Assembly (NCBI GenBank): GCA_023433225.1
Contig: JAEZDQ010000083.1
Coordinates: 1-15,668 of the forward strand
Direction of reading: 5' to 3'
Source of the DNA: Bacteroidota bacterium
Lineage (GTDB): Bacteria > Bacteroidota > Bacteroidia > Flavobacteriales > Weeksellaceae
Length of the DNA: 15,668 bases
Shown one piece after another: positions 7,581 through 14,704 of this stretch (its first letter is position 1; each line of letters begins with the position of its first letter). The translations under genes were made by a program, and so were the position numbers. The notes below the pieces were generated by a model, which saw only the letters and a list, made by a program, of their open reading frames with translations, had not been told where the DNA came from and made no database searches.

Positions 7581-7591
7581 TGAATTTTAAT

Positions 7592-8506
7592 TTAAGAATC
7601 TTCCGTTTCGGTTAAAAAATCAATATAACTTTCAAACCGGCTGATAGCGACTTTACCCGATTCTACCGCTTCCCTGACGGCGCATTTCGGCTCATTCAAA
7701 TGCAGGCAATTGTCAAATTTACAATCCTTTTTTAATTTGAAAATCTCCGGAAAATACCCTTGAATTTCCTCTTTCTCCATATACACCAAACCAAACTCCT
7801 TGATGCCGGGCGTGTCAATTCCAAATCCGCCGAACGGCCATTCGTACATTTCCGCAAAAGTGGTGGTGTGCTGGCCTTTTTGATTGAAATCGGAGACTTC
7901 GGCCGTTTTAAGTTCCAAATCCGGGTGCAAAGCATTAAGCAAAGTTGATTTCCCGACGCCGGAATGCCCGGACACCAAGCTTGTAATTCCTTTCAATTCC
8001 GATTTTAATGCTTCTAAATTGAAACCCGTTTTTGCTGAAACCCGAATGGTTGCATAACCAATCCGTTCGTAAACGGCCCGGTATTCTTCAACGATTTTTA
8101 ATTGGTTCTCATCATAAGCATCCATTTTGTTAAAAACCAAGACAGCGGGAATATGGTATGCTTCGGCAGTAACCAAGAACCGATCGATGAAACCATAAGA
8201 AGTTTTGGGGTTATTAACCGTTACCACCAAAAATGCCCGGTCGATGTTGGAAGCGATGATATGGGTTTTTTTGGACAAATTCACCGCACGGCGGATGATG
8301 TAGTTTTTTCGTTCATGTATTTTGGTAATAACCGCAATTCCGTCCTTATCTACTTCAAAATCGACGAAATCCCCTACCGTTACCGGATTGGTATGGCGGA
8401 TATTATCGAGCCTGAATTTCCCGCGTATGCGTGCATGTAGAATGGCTCCCGAATCTTTTCGTATGAAATACCAGCTTCCGGTTGATTTGATAATCCGGCC
8501 GGTCAT
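7592..8506 (-). CDS. rsgA: Small ribosomal subunit biogenesis GTPase RsgA
   Basis: RsgA is a 30S-stimulated GTPase that checks late maturation of the small subunit. The 304-residue protein shows the family layout: N-terminal OB domain (about 1-75), circularly permuted GTPase domain and C-terminal zinc-binding domain. Motif order is permuted as expected: G4 NKMD (126-129), G5 SAKTG (157-161), G1 GHSGVGKST (180-188), switch I TTTF (214-217), G3 DTPG (231-234). The zinc ligands fit C262, C267, H269 and C275 in DCKFDNCLHLNEPKC. The ATG overlaps the stop of the upstream DAHP synthase gene as ATGA (8503-8506), indicating translational coupling. No unusual feature is seen. Confidence 0.97.
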   Translation of the reverse strand: MTGRIIKSTGSWYFIRKDSGAILHARIRGKFRLDNIRHTNPVTVGDFVDFEVDKDGIAVITKIHERKNYIIRRAVNLSKKTHIIASNIDRAFLVVTVNNPKTSYGFIDRFLVTAEAYHIPAVLVFNKMDAYDENQLKIVEEYRAVYERIGYATIRVSAKTGFNLEALKSELKGITSLVSGHSGVGKSTLLNALHPDLELKTAEVSDFNQKGQHTTTFAEMYEWPFGGFGIDTPGIKEFGLVYMEKEEIQGYFPEIFKLKKDCKFDNCLHLNEPKCAVREAVESGKVAISRFESYIDFLTETEDS

Positions 8507-9588
8507 TTTTTAGCGCTTTCTGCTTGGCTCATAATCGAATTTTGGTGTTGGATGGATTCTTGGTGAATGGCTTTGATGAGCTTGTCGATGAATTCCTCCG
8601 AAAGTTCCAGTTTTCCGCCGTGTTTTACGGCATTGTCCCGGATGATTTTCCATCGTTCTGGTTGGAAGACCGCTACGTTGTGTTCTTTTTTCAATTTTCC
8701 GATTTGGGTTGAAATTTTCATACGGTGGCTGATGGTATCAATCAGGCTCTGATCTGTTTCATCGATTTCATTTCGCAACCTATTGAGTTGTGAATGGTAG
8801 AAGGCATCAGGGTCATCGCTTTTACGAAGCTCCAGTTTGTGCAGGATTTCAAACAATCTTTCCGGTGTAATTTGCTGCGCGGCATCACTCCAGGCTTCAT
8901 CCGGTTGGTTATGCGTTTCAATCATCAATCCGTCATATTCGAAATTGAAAGATTGTTGCGCTACTTCAAAGATTCCTTCCCGGTTCCCACAAATGTGAGA
9001 AGGGTCGCAGATCATGGGAATCTCCGGCATTTTATGCATGAAATCCAAGGCAATCTGCCATTGTGGATTGTTTCTGTATTTTGTTTTCTTATAAGTTGAA
9101 AATCCGCGGTGGATGGCTCCTAAGTTTTGGATGTCTTGTGCCTGCAGCCGCTCAAAAGCCCCTATCCATAAATCCAAATCTGGATTGACCGGATTTTTTA
9201 CCAAGACCACTTTGTCGGTGCCGCGCAATGCTTCGGCAATTTCTTGGACAGTAAAGGGGTTGGCAGTGGAACGGGCACCAATCCAAAGCCAGTCCACGTC
9301 ATTTTCGAGGGCAAGCCTCACGTGATTGGCAGTGGCTACTTCCGTAATCGTAGTAAACCCGTAAGTTTCTTTTACTTTTTTCAACCATTTCAAACCAATG
9401 GCTCCGACTCCCTCGAAAGAATTGGGTTTCGTCCGCGGCTTCCAGATTCCCGCCCGGAATACGCTGACTTGGCTTTGGTCCAATTGCCCGGCAATGTCCA
9501 ACATTTGCTTTTCGCTTTCGGCACTACATGGCCCGGCGATGACAAGCGGTTTCGGGTGTTTTTCAGACCAAGGTTGCGGTTTGTTCAT
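8503..9588 (-). CDS. Bifunctional DAHP synthase (type I-beta) / chorismate mutase type II
   Basis: This 361-residue fusion makes DAHP from PEP and erythrose-4-phosphate, the entry to the shikimate pathway, and converts chorismate to prephenate. The N-terminal TIM-barrel domain (about 1-250) carries VIAGPCSAES (17-26, metal-binding Cys21), FRAGIWKPRTKP (44-55), PSHICGNR (196-203) and IETHNQPDEAWSD (223-235). The C-terminal all-helical domain (about 262-350) has the AroQ-type pattern: LRNEIDETDQSLIDTISHRM, then IGKLKK, then FQPERW. Mutase domains fused this way often act as feedback sensors for prephenate; that is family knowledge, not seen here. It is the first gene of the seven-gene run and overlaps rsgA by 4 nt. 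The symbol differs between species (aroF/aroG/aroA(G)), so none is given. Confidence 0.95.
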   Translation of the reverse strand: MNKPQPWSEKHPKPLVIAGPCSAESEKQMLDIAGQLDQSQVSVFRAGIWKPRTKPNSFEGVGAIGLKWLKKVKETYGFTTITEVATANHVRLALENDVDWLWIGARSTANPFTVQEIAEALRGTDKVVLVKNPVNPDLDLWIGAFERLQAQDIQNLGAIHRGFSTYKKTKYRNNPQWQIALDFMHKMPEIPMICDPSHICGNREGIFEVAQQSFNFEYDGLMIETHNQPDEAWSDAAQQITPERLFEILHKLELRKSDDPDAFYHSQLNRLRNEIDETDQSLIDTISHRMKISTQIGKLKKEHNVAVFQPERWKIIRDNAVKHGGKLELSEEFIDKLIKAIHQESIQHQNSIMSQAESAKK

Positions 9589-9592
9589 TTTG

Positions 9593-9600
9593 CAAATTTA
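9593..9600 (-). promoter_or_regulatory. Candidate -7 box for the DAHP synthase operon
   Basis: The minus strand reads TAAATTTG, a perfect TAnnTTTG, but ends only 4 nt before the ATG at 9588. If used, transcription would begin at or next to the start codon. No -33 TTTG is found at the usual distance; the upstream stretch is A/T-rich. The operon needs a promoter after the terminator at 9641-9674, and this is the best candidate in that gap. Confidence 0.35.
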
Positions 9601-9640
9601 AGCCCTAAATTTTAAATTTTTATTTTTGGAGTGGTTAAAT

Positions 9641-9674
9641 AAAAAAAGAGGCTGTTCTAGAAACAACCTCTTTT
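9641..9674 (-). terminator. Rho-independent terminator of the ubiE-porT unit
   Basis: The arms 9644-9656 and 9662-9674 pair over 13 positions with one C/A mismatch (AAAAGAGGcTGTT against AACAaCCTCTTTT) around a five-base loop. On the minus strand the stem is followed by a run of T from the A-run at 9641-9647. It lies 22 nt after the porT-like stop and separates that unit from the DAHP synthase operon. Confidence 0.85.
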
Positions 9675-9696
9675 CAATTTTTATGATAGATGGGGT

Positions 9697-10416
9697 CTAT
9701 TCAAATTTAAGCGAGAAGAAAATCCCTCTGGTGGACAAGCCCCTCAGTGAACCGGCCCATTGCGGGTTGGTGTCGGGGTTGTCTTGAACCAATTCGTTGT
9801 TGAAAAAGAAAATCCCTTTGACCGAAGGGGTCAGTTTGAATTTATTGAAATAAATTTCAACACCGGCCTCAACTTGCCAGTTGAAATTATGGGTTTTCAT
9901 TCGAAAAATATTGTCTTGGTTGTCCTCTTCTTTCTTTTCGTTGGACTGAATGTTCATGGTATAGCCCACACCTCCTTGTGCATAAGGGCGCGTATTTACC
10001 CAACGGTCGCCGTGTATTTTCAAAAGCAAAGGGATGTCGATATAGGTTGATTTCACGGCACGGGCACTGTCTGTGGCATTGGAAGTGATGTTTCCGAAAT
10101 ACAAGGTTCGTTCGGCAAAGTGAACACCCGGCTCAACTTTCAGGTCAAAATATTCATGCAGTTTCATTTTCCCCATCAGTCCGACAGAAAAGCCCATTTT
10201 GTTTTCTTGACGTAAATAAATCATGCCGTGTTGGCTGGTACCGTCTTCGGCGGGCGTTACTTTAAAGGTCATTAAATTGGTGCCTAAAAAATACCCCCAA
10301 CTGAACCTTTGGTCGTCAAACTCCTCTCTATGCCAGACTTTTTCTGAATTCGGACGGAATTGCCCCAAAGCCGAAATCGTCAGTATCAAAAGTAAAAATG
10401 CCAGAAAATTTTTCAT
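9697..10416 (-). CDS. porT: PorT-like outer-membrane beta-barrel protein (type IX secretion)
   Basis: This 239-residue protein has a signal peptide (MKNFLAFLLLILTISALG, about 1-18) and a mature part made of alternating amphipathic strands ending in an aromatic C-terminal strand (GIFFSLKFE), as in eight-stranded outer-membrane barrels. Recognisable pieces are FSWGYFLGTNLMTFKV (38-53), VEPGVHFAERTLYF, STYIDIPLLLKIHG and RPYAQGGVGYTM, which fit the PorT/SprT family required for type IX secretion and gliding in Bacteroidota. The position directly after ubiE is, as I recall, the conserved location of porT in Flavobacteriia and supports the call. The gap to ubiE is 29 nt and a strong terminator follows. 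The alternative is a generic outer-membrane beta-barrel protein of unknown role. Confidence 0.8.
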   Translation of the reverse strand: MKNFLAFLLLILTISALGQFRPNSEKVWHREEFDDQRFSWGYFLGTNLMTFKVTPAEDGTSQHGMIYLRQENKMGFSVGLMGKMKLHEYFDLKVEPGVHFAERTLYFGNITSNATDSARAVKSTYIDIPLLLKIHGDRWVNTRPYAQGGVGYTMNIQSNEKKEEDNQDNIFRMKTHNFNWQVEAGVEIYFNKFKLTPSVKGIFFFNNELVQDNPDTNPQWAGSLRGLSTRGIFFSLKFE

Positions 10417-10445
10417 ATCTTTTCCTTAACGAATTTTTGTGTGTT

Positions 10446-11171
10446 TTATTTTAAGCTTTCGTAAATGCTTGCGATGCCAAAAGTAAGTTTTTTATCGGAA
10501 GCTTGCACAAATTTTGAATTTTTTAAGATGTTTTTCATTTGTTGCCCGTAAGGGAAAGCTTTTACGGAATCGGGCAAATAGGTGTAGGCGCTTTGGTCTT
10601 TGGATATGCGTTGGCCTATTTTGGGCAAGATGTATTTGGAATAAAATCCGTACAATTGTTTCATGGGGAAGGATTCCGGCTGGGAGAATTCGAGGATAAT
10701 GAATTTCCCTCCGGGTTTCAGAACCCTGTAGATTTCATTCAGTCCCTTTTCCAGGTTTTCAAAATTACGGACACCGAATGCAACAGTGATACAATCGAAG
10801 GTATCATTTTCAAAAGGCATATTTTCCGCATCGCCTTGGATCATTTCAATTCTATTTTCCAGATTTTGTTCCTTGATTTTTTTTCTGCCGACTTCGAGCA
10901 TTCCGGCCGAAAGGTCGAATCCGGTGATTTTGGCATCGGTGGATTTTGCCATTTGAATCGCTAAATCGCCCGTTCCGGTTGCAATGTCTAAAACCGTTTC
11001 GGGATTTGATTTTTTGACGGATTGAACCACTTTTTTGCGCCAGCTTACGTCAATTCCCATCGACAATACCCGGTTCAATAAATCGTATTTCCCGGAGATA
11101 TTGTCAAACATCTGTTCAACCTGTTTTTTCTTACTTAAATCGGAATCCGAATAAGGTTTTACTGTACTCAT
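10446..11171 (-). CDS. ubiE: Demethylmenaquinone methyltransferase (UbiE/MenG)
   Basis: This SAM-dependent methyltransferase of 241 residues converts demethylmenaquinone to menaquinone, the respiratory quinone of Bacteroidota. The Rossmann SAM-binding loop is VLDIATGTGDLA (60-71), with the acidic ribose-binding residue Asp86 in ITGFDLSAGML. Family signatures follow: GDAENMPFENDTFD (113-126), VAFGVRNFENLEKGL (130-144) and LKPGGKFIILEFSQP (151-165), and the UbiE C-terminal block ending FGIASIYESLK. It sits 76 nt downstream of an unknown membrane protein gene and 29 nt upstream of the porT-like gene, with which it probably shares a transcript. In quinone terms MenG is the more precise name; ubiE is the common label. 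Confidence 0.96.
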   Translation of the reverse strand: MSTVKPYSDSDLSKKKQVEQMFDNISGKYDLLNRVLSMGIDVSWRKKVVQSVKKSNPETVLDIATGTGDLAIQMAKSTDAKITGFDLSAGMLEVGRKKIKEQNLENRIEMIQGDAENMPFENDTFDCITVAFGVRNFENLEKGLNEIYRVLKPGGKFIILEFSQPESFPMKQLYGFYSKYILPKIGQRISKDQSAYTYLPDSVKAFPYGQQMKNILKNSKFVQASDKKLTFGIASIYESLK

Positions 11172-11178
11172 AAGCCTG

Positions 11179-11186
11179 CAAAGGTA
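11179..11186 (-). promoter_or_regulatory. Candidate -7 box for ubiE
   Basis: The minus strand reads TACCTTTG, a perfect TAnnTTTG, 7 nt before the ubiE ATG (TACCTTTGCAGGCTTATG). A TTTG lies upstream, but only 13 nt away instead of about 20. If active, the transcript would be leaderless or nearly so. Confidence 0.35.
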
Positions 11187-11247
11187 ATTAATATTTGTTC
11201 AAAGCTTCATGTTTAAAAAGGTTAACCTCAAACGGAAACCCTGGAAA

Positions 11248-11802
11248 TCACTCGTAATTTTCAAAGTAAAACTGTTTGAAATCTTCTTTGGAGAAAATCT
11301 TGGATAAATCGGTTTTTGCACCTTTGTTCACAAAAAATTGAGGATAATTTTGGTCGAGGTTGTAATAAAAATCTTCGATGTACAAATCATTCCTGCGGGT
11401 GATGTTGCCGTAATAAACCTTTTCGTCGATGGTTAGCGTTCGCGATGTAAAAATGGAATCTTTGTTCCGCGCCGGGCCATAAGGCCGAACGAAAATATAA
11501 TAATCCGCGCGGGTCGGGTTGATGAGCGCATTGTAGCGCGTAATGGTAAAGGTTGTATCGGTCTGTTTTCCGTTCAAGTTAAATTGAAGTTTGTGTTCGC
11601 CTCCTTTCAATTTAATTTGAGTAATCTGTTTGGGTGCAACCGAATAATCTTGGCCGTCGATTTTCAATTTAATCATTTCTTCCGAAGGATTAGCGATGAG
11701 GTAACTGTCCTTTTTCTCCAGAAACAATCCATAAACCACATAACAACCGATGACGATGCCAATGGTAATAATCAATCCCAGTAGTGTCGGATTTTTTTTC
11801 AT
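11248..11802 (-). CDS. Membrane-anchored protein of unknown function
   Basis: This 184-residue protein is not assigned to a family. It has one N-terminal membrane segment (about 7-26, LLGLIITIGIVIGCYVVYGL) without a clear signal-peptidase site, so it is probably anchored in the inner membrane with residues 30-184 in the periplasm. The outer part begins with a compact beta pattern (YLIANPSEEMIKLKIDGQDY, then ITQIKLKGGEHKLQF, then TTFTITRYNALINPTRADYYIF), and the C-terminal 50 residues are rich in Tyr, Phe and Asp. The IKLKIDGQDYSVAP stretch looks like a PEGA-type or carboxypeptidase-like beta fold; this is a weak impression only. It has its own -7 box and diverges from rpsO. It is 76 nt upstream of ubiE, with no terminator seen between them, so read-through is possible. 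Confidence 0.8.
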   Translation of the reverse strand: MKKNPTLLGLIITIGIVIGCYVVYGLFLEKKDSYLIANPSEEMIKLKIDGQDYSVAPKQITQIKLKGGEHKLQFNLNGKQTDTTFTITRYNALINPTRADYYIFVRPYGPARNKDSIFTSRTLTIDEKVYYGNITRRNDLYIEDFYYNLDQNYPQFFVNKGAKTDLSKIFSKEDFKQFYFENYE

Positions 11803-11806
11803 TCCA

Positions 11807-11814
11807 CAAAGTTA
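11807..11814 (-). promoter_or_regulatory. Candidate -7 box for the 11248-11802 gene
   Basis: The minus strand reads TAACTTTG, a perfect TAnnTTTG, 4 nt before the ATG (TAACTTTGTGGAATG). At the -33 distance there is only ATTC, a poor match. A start at normal spacing would fall on or beside the start codon. Confidence 0.4.
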
Positions 11815-11852
11815 TAAATCCCGTCAGGAATTTGAATCAGAAATACACAAAG

Positions 11853-11884
11853 TTTTTCTACTTAATCAAATAATTGTACATTTG
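11853..11884 (+). promoter_or_regulatory. Candidate promoter of rpsO
   Basis: A perfect -7 box TACATTTG lies at 11877-11884, with TTTT at 11853-11856, 20 nt upstream, as a three-of-four match to the -33 TTTG. Transcription would start near 11890 and give an A/T-rich leader of about 30 nt before the ATG at 11921. There is no Shine-Dalgarno sequence. Confidence 0.55.
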
Positions 11885-11920
11885 CACCCGCATACATAAT
11901 AATCATTAAATAATATTGGA

Positions 11921-12190
11921 ATGTATTTGACAACAGAAAAAAAACAGGAAATTTTTGCAAAACACGGGAAATCTGCTACAGATACCGGTTCTGCCGAAGG
12001 CCAAGTTGCCTTATTTACTTATCGCATCAATCACTTGACTGAGCATTTGAAAAACAACAGAAAAGATTTCAATACAGAAAAATCTTTGGTAAGACTGGTA
12101 GGTAAAAGAAAAAGTTTGTTAGACTACTTGAAGAAAACCGATATCGAAAGATACCGTGCGATCATCGCCGAATTGGGTTTAAGAAAGTAA
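11921..12190 (+). CDS. rpsO: 30S ribosomal protein S15
   Basis: This 89-residue protein is the exact family length. It binds 16S rRNA at the central-domain three-way junction and organises the platform of the small subunit. The sequence shows the S15 pattern: GSAEGQVALFTYRINHLTEH (23-42), LKNNRKDFNTEKSL, then LVGKRKSLLDYLKK (58-71), and the C-terminal RYRAIIAELGLRK. The usual HxxDxxSRR loop is replaced by the NRKDFNTEKSL form that I regard as normal for Bacteroidota. A promoter precedes it and a terminator follows directly, with pnp next. The rpsO-pnp order is widely conserved. Confidence 0.98.
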   Translation: MYLTTEKKQEIFAKHGKSATDTGSAEGQVALFTYRINHLTEHLKNNRKDFNTEKSLVRLVGKRKSLLDYLKKTDIERYRAIIAELGLRK

Positions 12191-12213
12191 TCATCCAGAC
12201 ATTCAAAATAAAG

Positions 12214-12238
12214 GGCAATTGCAAGATTGCCTTTTTTT
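12214..12238 (+). terminator. Rho-independent terminator after rpsO
   Basis: The stem GGCAAT (12214-12219) pairs with ATTGCC (12226-12231) over a six-base loop and is followed by seven T (12232-12238). It begins 23 nt after the rpsO stop. It would separate rpsO transcription from pnp, at least in part. Confidence 0.85.
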
Positions 12239-12257
12239 GTTGATATTTTATTCTGTT

Positions 12258-12327
12258 TTGTCATTCTGAATGGAGCGCAACGAATGAAGAATCTTTTTTT
12301 GAGATTCCTCGTGCCTCGGAATGACAA
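12258..12327 (+). repeat. REP-like interspersed palindromic element
   Basis: This 70-bp stretch has perfect 9-bp inverted ends, TTGTCATTC at 12258-12266 and GAATGACAA at 12319-12327, and an inner inverted pair AATCT/AGATT flanking a T-run. I recognise the pattern (GTCATTCTGA, GAAGAATCT, GAGATTCCTCG, CGGAATGACA) as an element dispersed in many Flavobacteriia genomes, usually between genes. It contains no ORF for a transposase and would need one in trans if mobile. Whether other copies exist in this genome cannot be seen here. Confidence 0.7.
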
Positions 12328-12364
12328 TTGAAATTAGAAATTATAGAAAGACTATAAATTACCC

Positions 12365-12385
12365 GGCAAAGCAAACGGTTTTGCC
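12365..12385 (+). other. Possible hairpin in the pnp leader
   Basis: GGCAAA (12365-12370) and TTTGCC (12380-12385) can pair across a nine-base loop, 25 nt before the pnp start chosen here. There is no T-run after it, so it is not a terminator. In Enterobacteria PNPase controls its own mRNA through a leader hairpin; whether this stem does so is inference. Confidence 0.3.
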
Positions 12386-12410
12386 AAGACGAATTAAAAT
12401 TATTAGACGA

Positions 12411-14570
12411 ATGATTCCACAAGCAATCACAGAAAAGATTGTCCTGGCAGACGGCCGGGAAATCACGATTGAAACGGGAAAGTTGGCCAAACAAGCCAAC
12501 GGTTCCGTTGTAGTAAGAATGGGCGACACCATGCTTTTAGCCACCGTAGTTGCCAACAAAGACGCCAACGAAGGCGTTGACTTCCTCCCTTTAACCGTAG
12601 ATTACAGAGAAAAATTTTATTCCGGCGGACGAATCCCCGGAAACTTTTTCAGAAGAGAAGCACGGCCTTCCGATGAAGAGATTTTAACCATGCGTTTGGT
12701 CGATCGCGTTTTGCGACCGCTCTTCCCCGATGATTTCCATGCAGAAGTTCAAGTGATGATTGCCTTGATTTCCTATGATAAAAATGTAATGCCCGAAGCA
12801 TTGGCCGGATTGGCTGCTTCTGCAGCGATTGCCATCACCGATATACCATTTAACGGACCCATGTCCGAAGCGCGTGTCATCCGTTTGGACGGAGAACTCA
12901 TGATTAACCCGAGTCTGGAACAATTGAAAAAATCCGATCTGGACATCATGGTAGGTGCGACCAAAGACTCCATCGTAATGGTAGAAGGCGAAATGAAAGA
13001 AATCTCCGAAGCCGAAATGCTCGAAGCGATCTCATTTGCGCATGAAGAAATCAAAAAACAAATCAAAGCCCAAGAAAGGCTGGCAGCAAGAATTGCCAAT
13101 GTCCTACCCAAAAGGGAATATTCACACGAAAACCATGACGAAGCCATTCGCGAAAAGGTTTGGAAAGAATGTTATGACAAAGTTTATGAAGTAGCCAAAA
13201 CCCCTGCACCCAAGGAAGAAAGAAAAGAAAACTTCAAAGCCGTTCTGGATGAATTCTTGGCTCAGTATGTAGATAACCCGGAAGAGCTGGAGCGCGTGAC
13301 GCCATTTGCAAAAGTGTATTACCACGATGTGGAAAAAGAAGCGATGCGCCAAATGATCCTAAACGAAAACCTTCGTTTGGACGGAAGACACCCCAAAGAA
13401 ATCCGCCCCATCTGGAGCGAGGTAGATTATTTGCCGGGCGCACACGGTTCTGCGATTTTCACCAGAGGCGAAACCCAATCATTAACCGCACTGACTTTGG
13501 GCTCGTCCAAAGATGCGAATATGATAGACAGTGTAGCTTCACAACACGACGAAAAATTCTTTTTACACTATAACTTTCCGCCGTTTTCTACCGGAGAAGC
13601 CCGTCCGCTACGCGGAACTTCCCGTCGTGAAGTCGGCCACGGAAATCTGGCGCAAAGAGCATTGACCTATATTTTACCGGATGACTACGGTTATACGGTT
13701 CGAATCGTTTCAGACGTTTTGGAATCCAATGGTTCTTCTTCCATGGCGACGGTTTGTGCCGGAACCTTGGCACTGATGGACGGAGGGGTGCCCATTAAAA
13801 AACCGGTTTCCGGAATCGCAATGGGACTAATCACCGACCAGAAATCAGGGAAATTCACCGTGCTTTCCGATATTTTGGGAGACGAAGACCACTTAGGAGA
13901 TATGGACTTCAAAGTAACGGGGACCAAAGACGGAATTACCGCTTGCCAAATGGACATCAAAATCCAGGGGTTGACCATGGACATCATGGAACAAGCCTTG
14001 GAACAAGCACGTGAAGGACGTTTGCACATCTTGGGAGAAATGATGAAAACCCTTTCTGAACCAAGGGAACAATTGAAACCAAACGCACCGAAATTAATCG
14101 TGATTGAAATTCCGAAAGAATTCATCGGAGCCGTAATCGGCCCCGGCGGAAAAATCATTCAGGAATTGCAGAAAGAAACCGGTACCGTCATTGCCATTGA
14201 AGAAACCGAAACCGCAGGTAGGGTAGAAATCGCCGGCGTGGACCAGGAAAAAATTGATGCCGCAATCGCACGGATCAAGCAGATTGCCTTTGTTCCGGAA
14301 ATTGGCGCGACCTATGACGCCGTCGTGAAATCCATCAAACCCTTTGGTGCGTTTGTGGAATTCGCCAAAGGCGTAGAAGGTTTGGTTCACATTTCCGAAA
14401 TCGAACACAGAAGGCTCAATACCGTGGAAGAGGCATTGAATTTGGGCGATAAACTTCAGGTGAAATTCCTGGGTTATGACGACAAAAAGAAAATGAAACT
14501 TTCCAGAAAAGCCCTTTTGCCCAAACCGGAAAGAATGGACAAACCACAGAACAACAAACCGGCAGAATAA
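12411..14570 (+). CDS. pnp: Polyribonucleotide nucleotidyltransferase (PNPase)
   Basis: PNPase is a trimeric phosphorolytic 3'-to-5' exoribonuclease of RNA turnover. I chose the ATG at 12411 (719 residues) because MIPQAITEKIVLADGREI matches the family N-terminus; the frame is open upstream to 12321, but those 30 codons begin inside the REP-like palindrome and look non-coding. Domains: RNase PH 1 (about 1-215, with FYSGGRIPGNFFRREARPSD), helical linker (to about 315), catalytic RNase PH 2 (about 320-555, with PLRGTSRREVGHGNLAQRAL and SNGSSSMATVCAG), KH (about 560-620, IGPGGKII) and S1 (about 632-700, PFGAFVEFAKGVEGLVHISE). The C-terminal tail is short and polar. It follows rpsO, but a terminator and a palindrome lie between, so it may have its own promoter, although I see no good TAnnTTTG box there. 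A terminator follows 24 nt after the stop. Confidence 0.97.
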   Translation: MIPQAITEKIVLADGREITIETGKLAKQANGSVVVRMGDTMLLATVVANKDANEGVDFLPLTVDYREKFYSGGRIPGNFFRREARPSDEEILTMRLVDRVLRPLFPDDFHAEVQVMIALISYDKNVMPEALAGLAASAAIAITDIPFNGPMSEARVIRLDGELMINPSLEQLKKSDLDIMVGATKDSIVMVEGEMKEISEAEMLEAISFAHEEIKKQIKAQERLAARIANVLPKREYSHENHDEAIREKVWKECYDKVYEVAKTPAPKEERKENFKAVLDEFLAQYVDNPEELERVTPFAKVYYHDVEKEAMRQMILNENLRLDGRHPKEIRPIWSEVDYLPGAHGSAIFTRGETQSLTALTLGSSKDANMIDSVASQHDEKFFLHYNFPPFSTGEARPLRGTSRREVGHGNLAQRALTYILPDDYGYTVRIVSDVLESNGSSSMATVCAGTLALMDGGVPIKKPVSGIAMGLITDQKSGKFTVLSDILGDEDHLGDMDFKVTGTKDGITACQMDIKIQGLTMDIMEQALEQAREGRLHILGEMMKTLSEPREQLKPNAPKLIVIEIPKEFIGAVIGPGGKIIQELQKETGTVIAIEETETAGRVEIAGVDQEKIDAAIARIKQIAFVPEIGATYDAVVKSIKPFGAFVEFAKGVEGLVHISEIEHRRLNTVEEALNLGDKLQVKFLGYDDKKKMKLSRKALLPKPERMDKPQNNKPAE

Positions 14571-14594
14571 ATTCTGATTCCGATTTAATCAAAT

Positions 14595-14625
14595 AAAAAA
14601 CGCTTCCGAAAGGGGGCGTTTTTTT
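14595..14625 (+). terminator. Rho-independent terminator after pnp
   Basis: The stem runs from A14595-C14607 to G14612-T14624 with a GAAA tetraloop (14608-14611). The core pairs CGCTTCC with GGGGGCG, including two T-G pairs, and is flanked by an A-run and a T-run, so it could work in both directions. It lies 24 nt past the pnp stop. Confidence 0.92.
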
Positions 14626-14704
14626 GTTTTCCGAAGAAATGAACACGGAATGAAGGGTTGATTAAGAAATATGGGAGGTAGCATAAAGGGTTAGCTCGGC
14701 ACAA

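Noticed and set aside
8102..8440. Open frames antisense to rsgA, and similar ones antisense to aroA, pnp, ubiE and the DUF3857 genes
   Set aside because: They are shadows of well-supported genes on the other strand, without family resemblance or promoters.
12321..12410. Thirty extra codons at the N-terminus of PNPase
   Set aside because: They start inside the REP-like palindrome, are basic and unlike any PNPase N-terminus, while MIPQAITEKIVLADG at 12411 fits the family.
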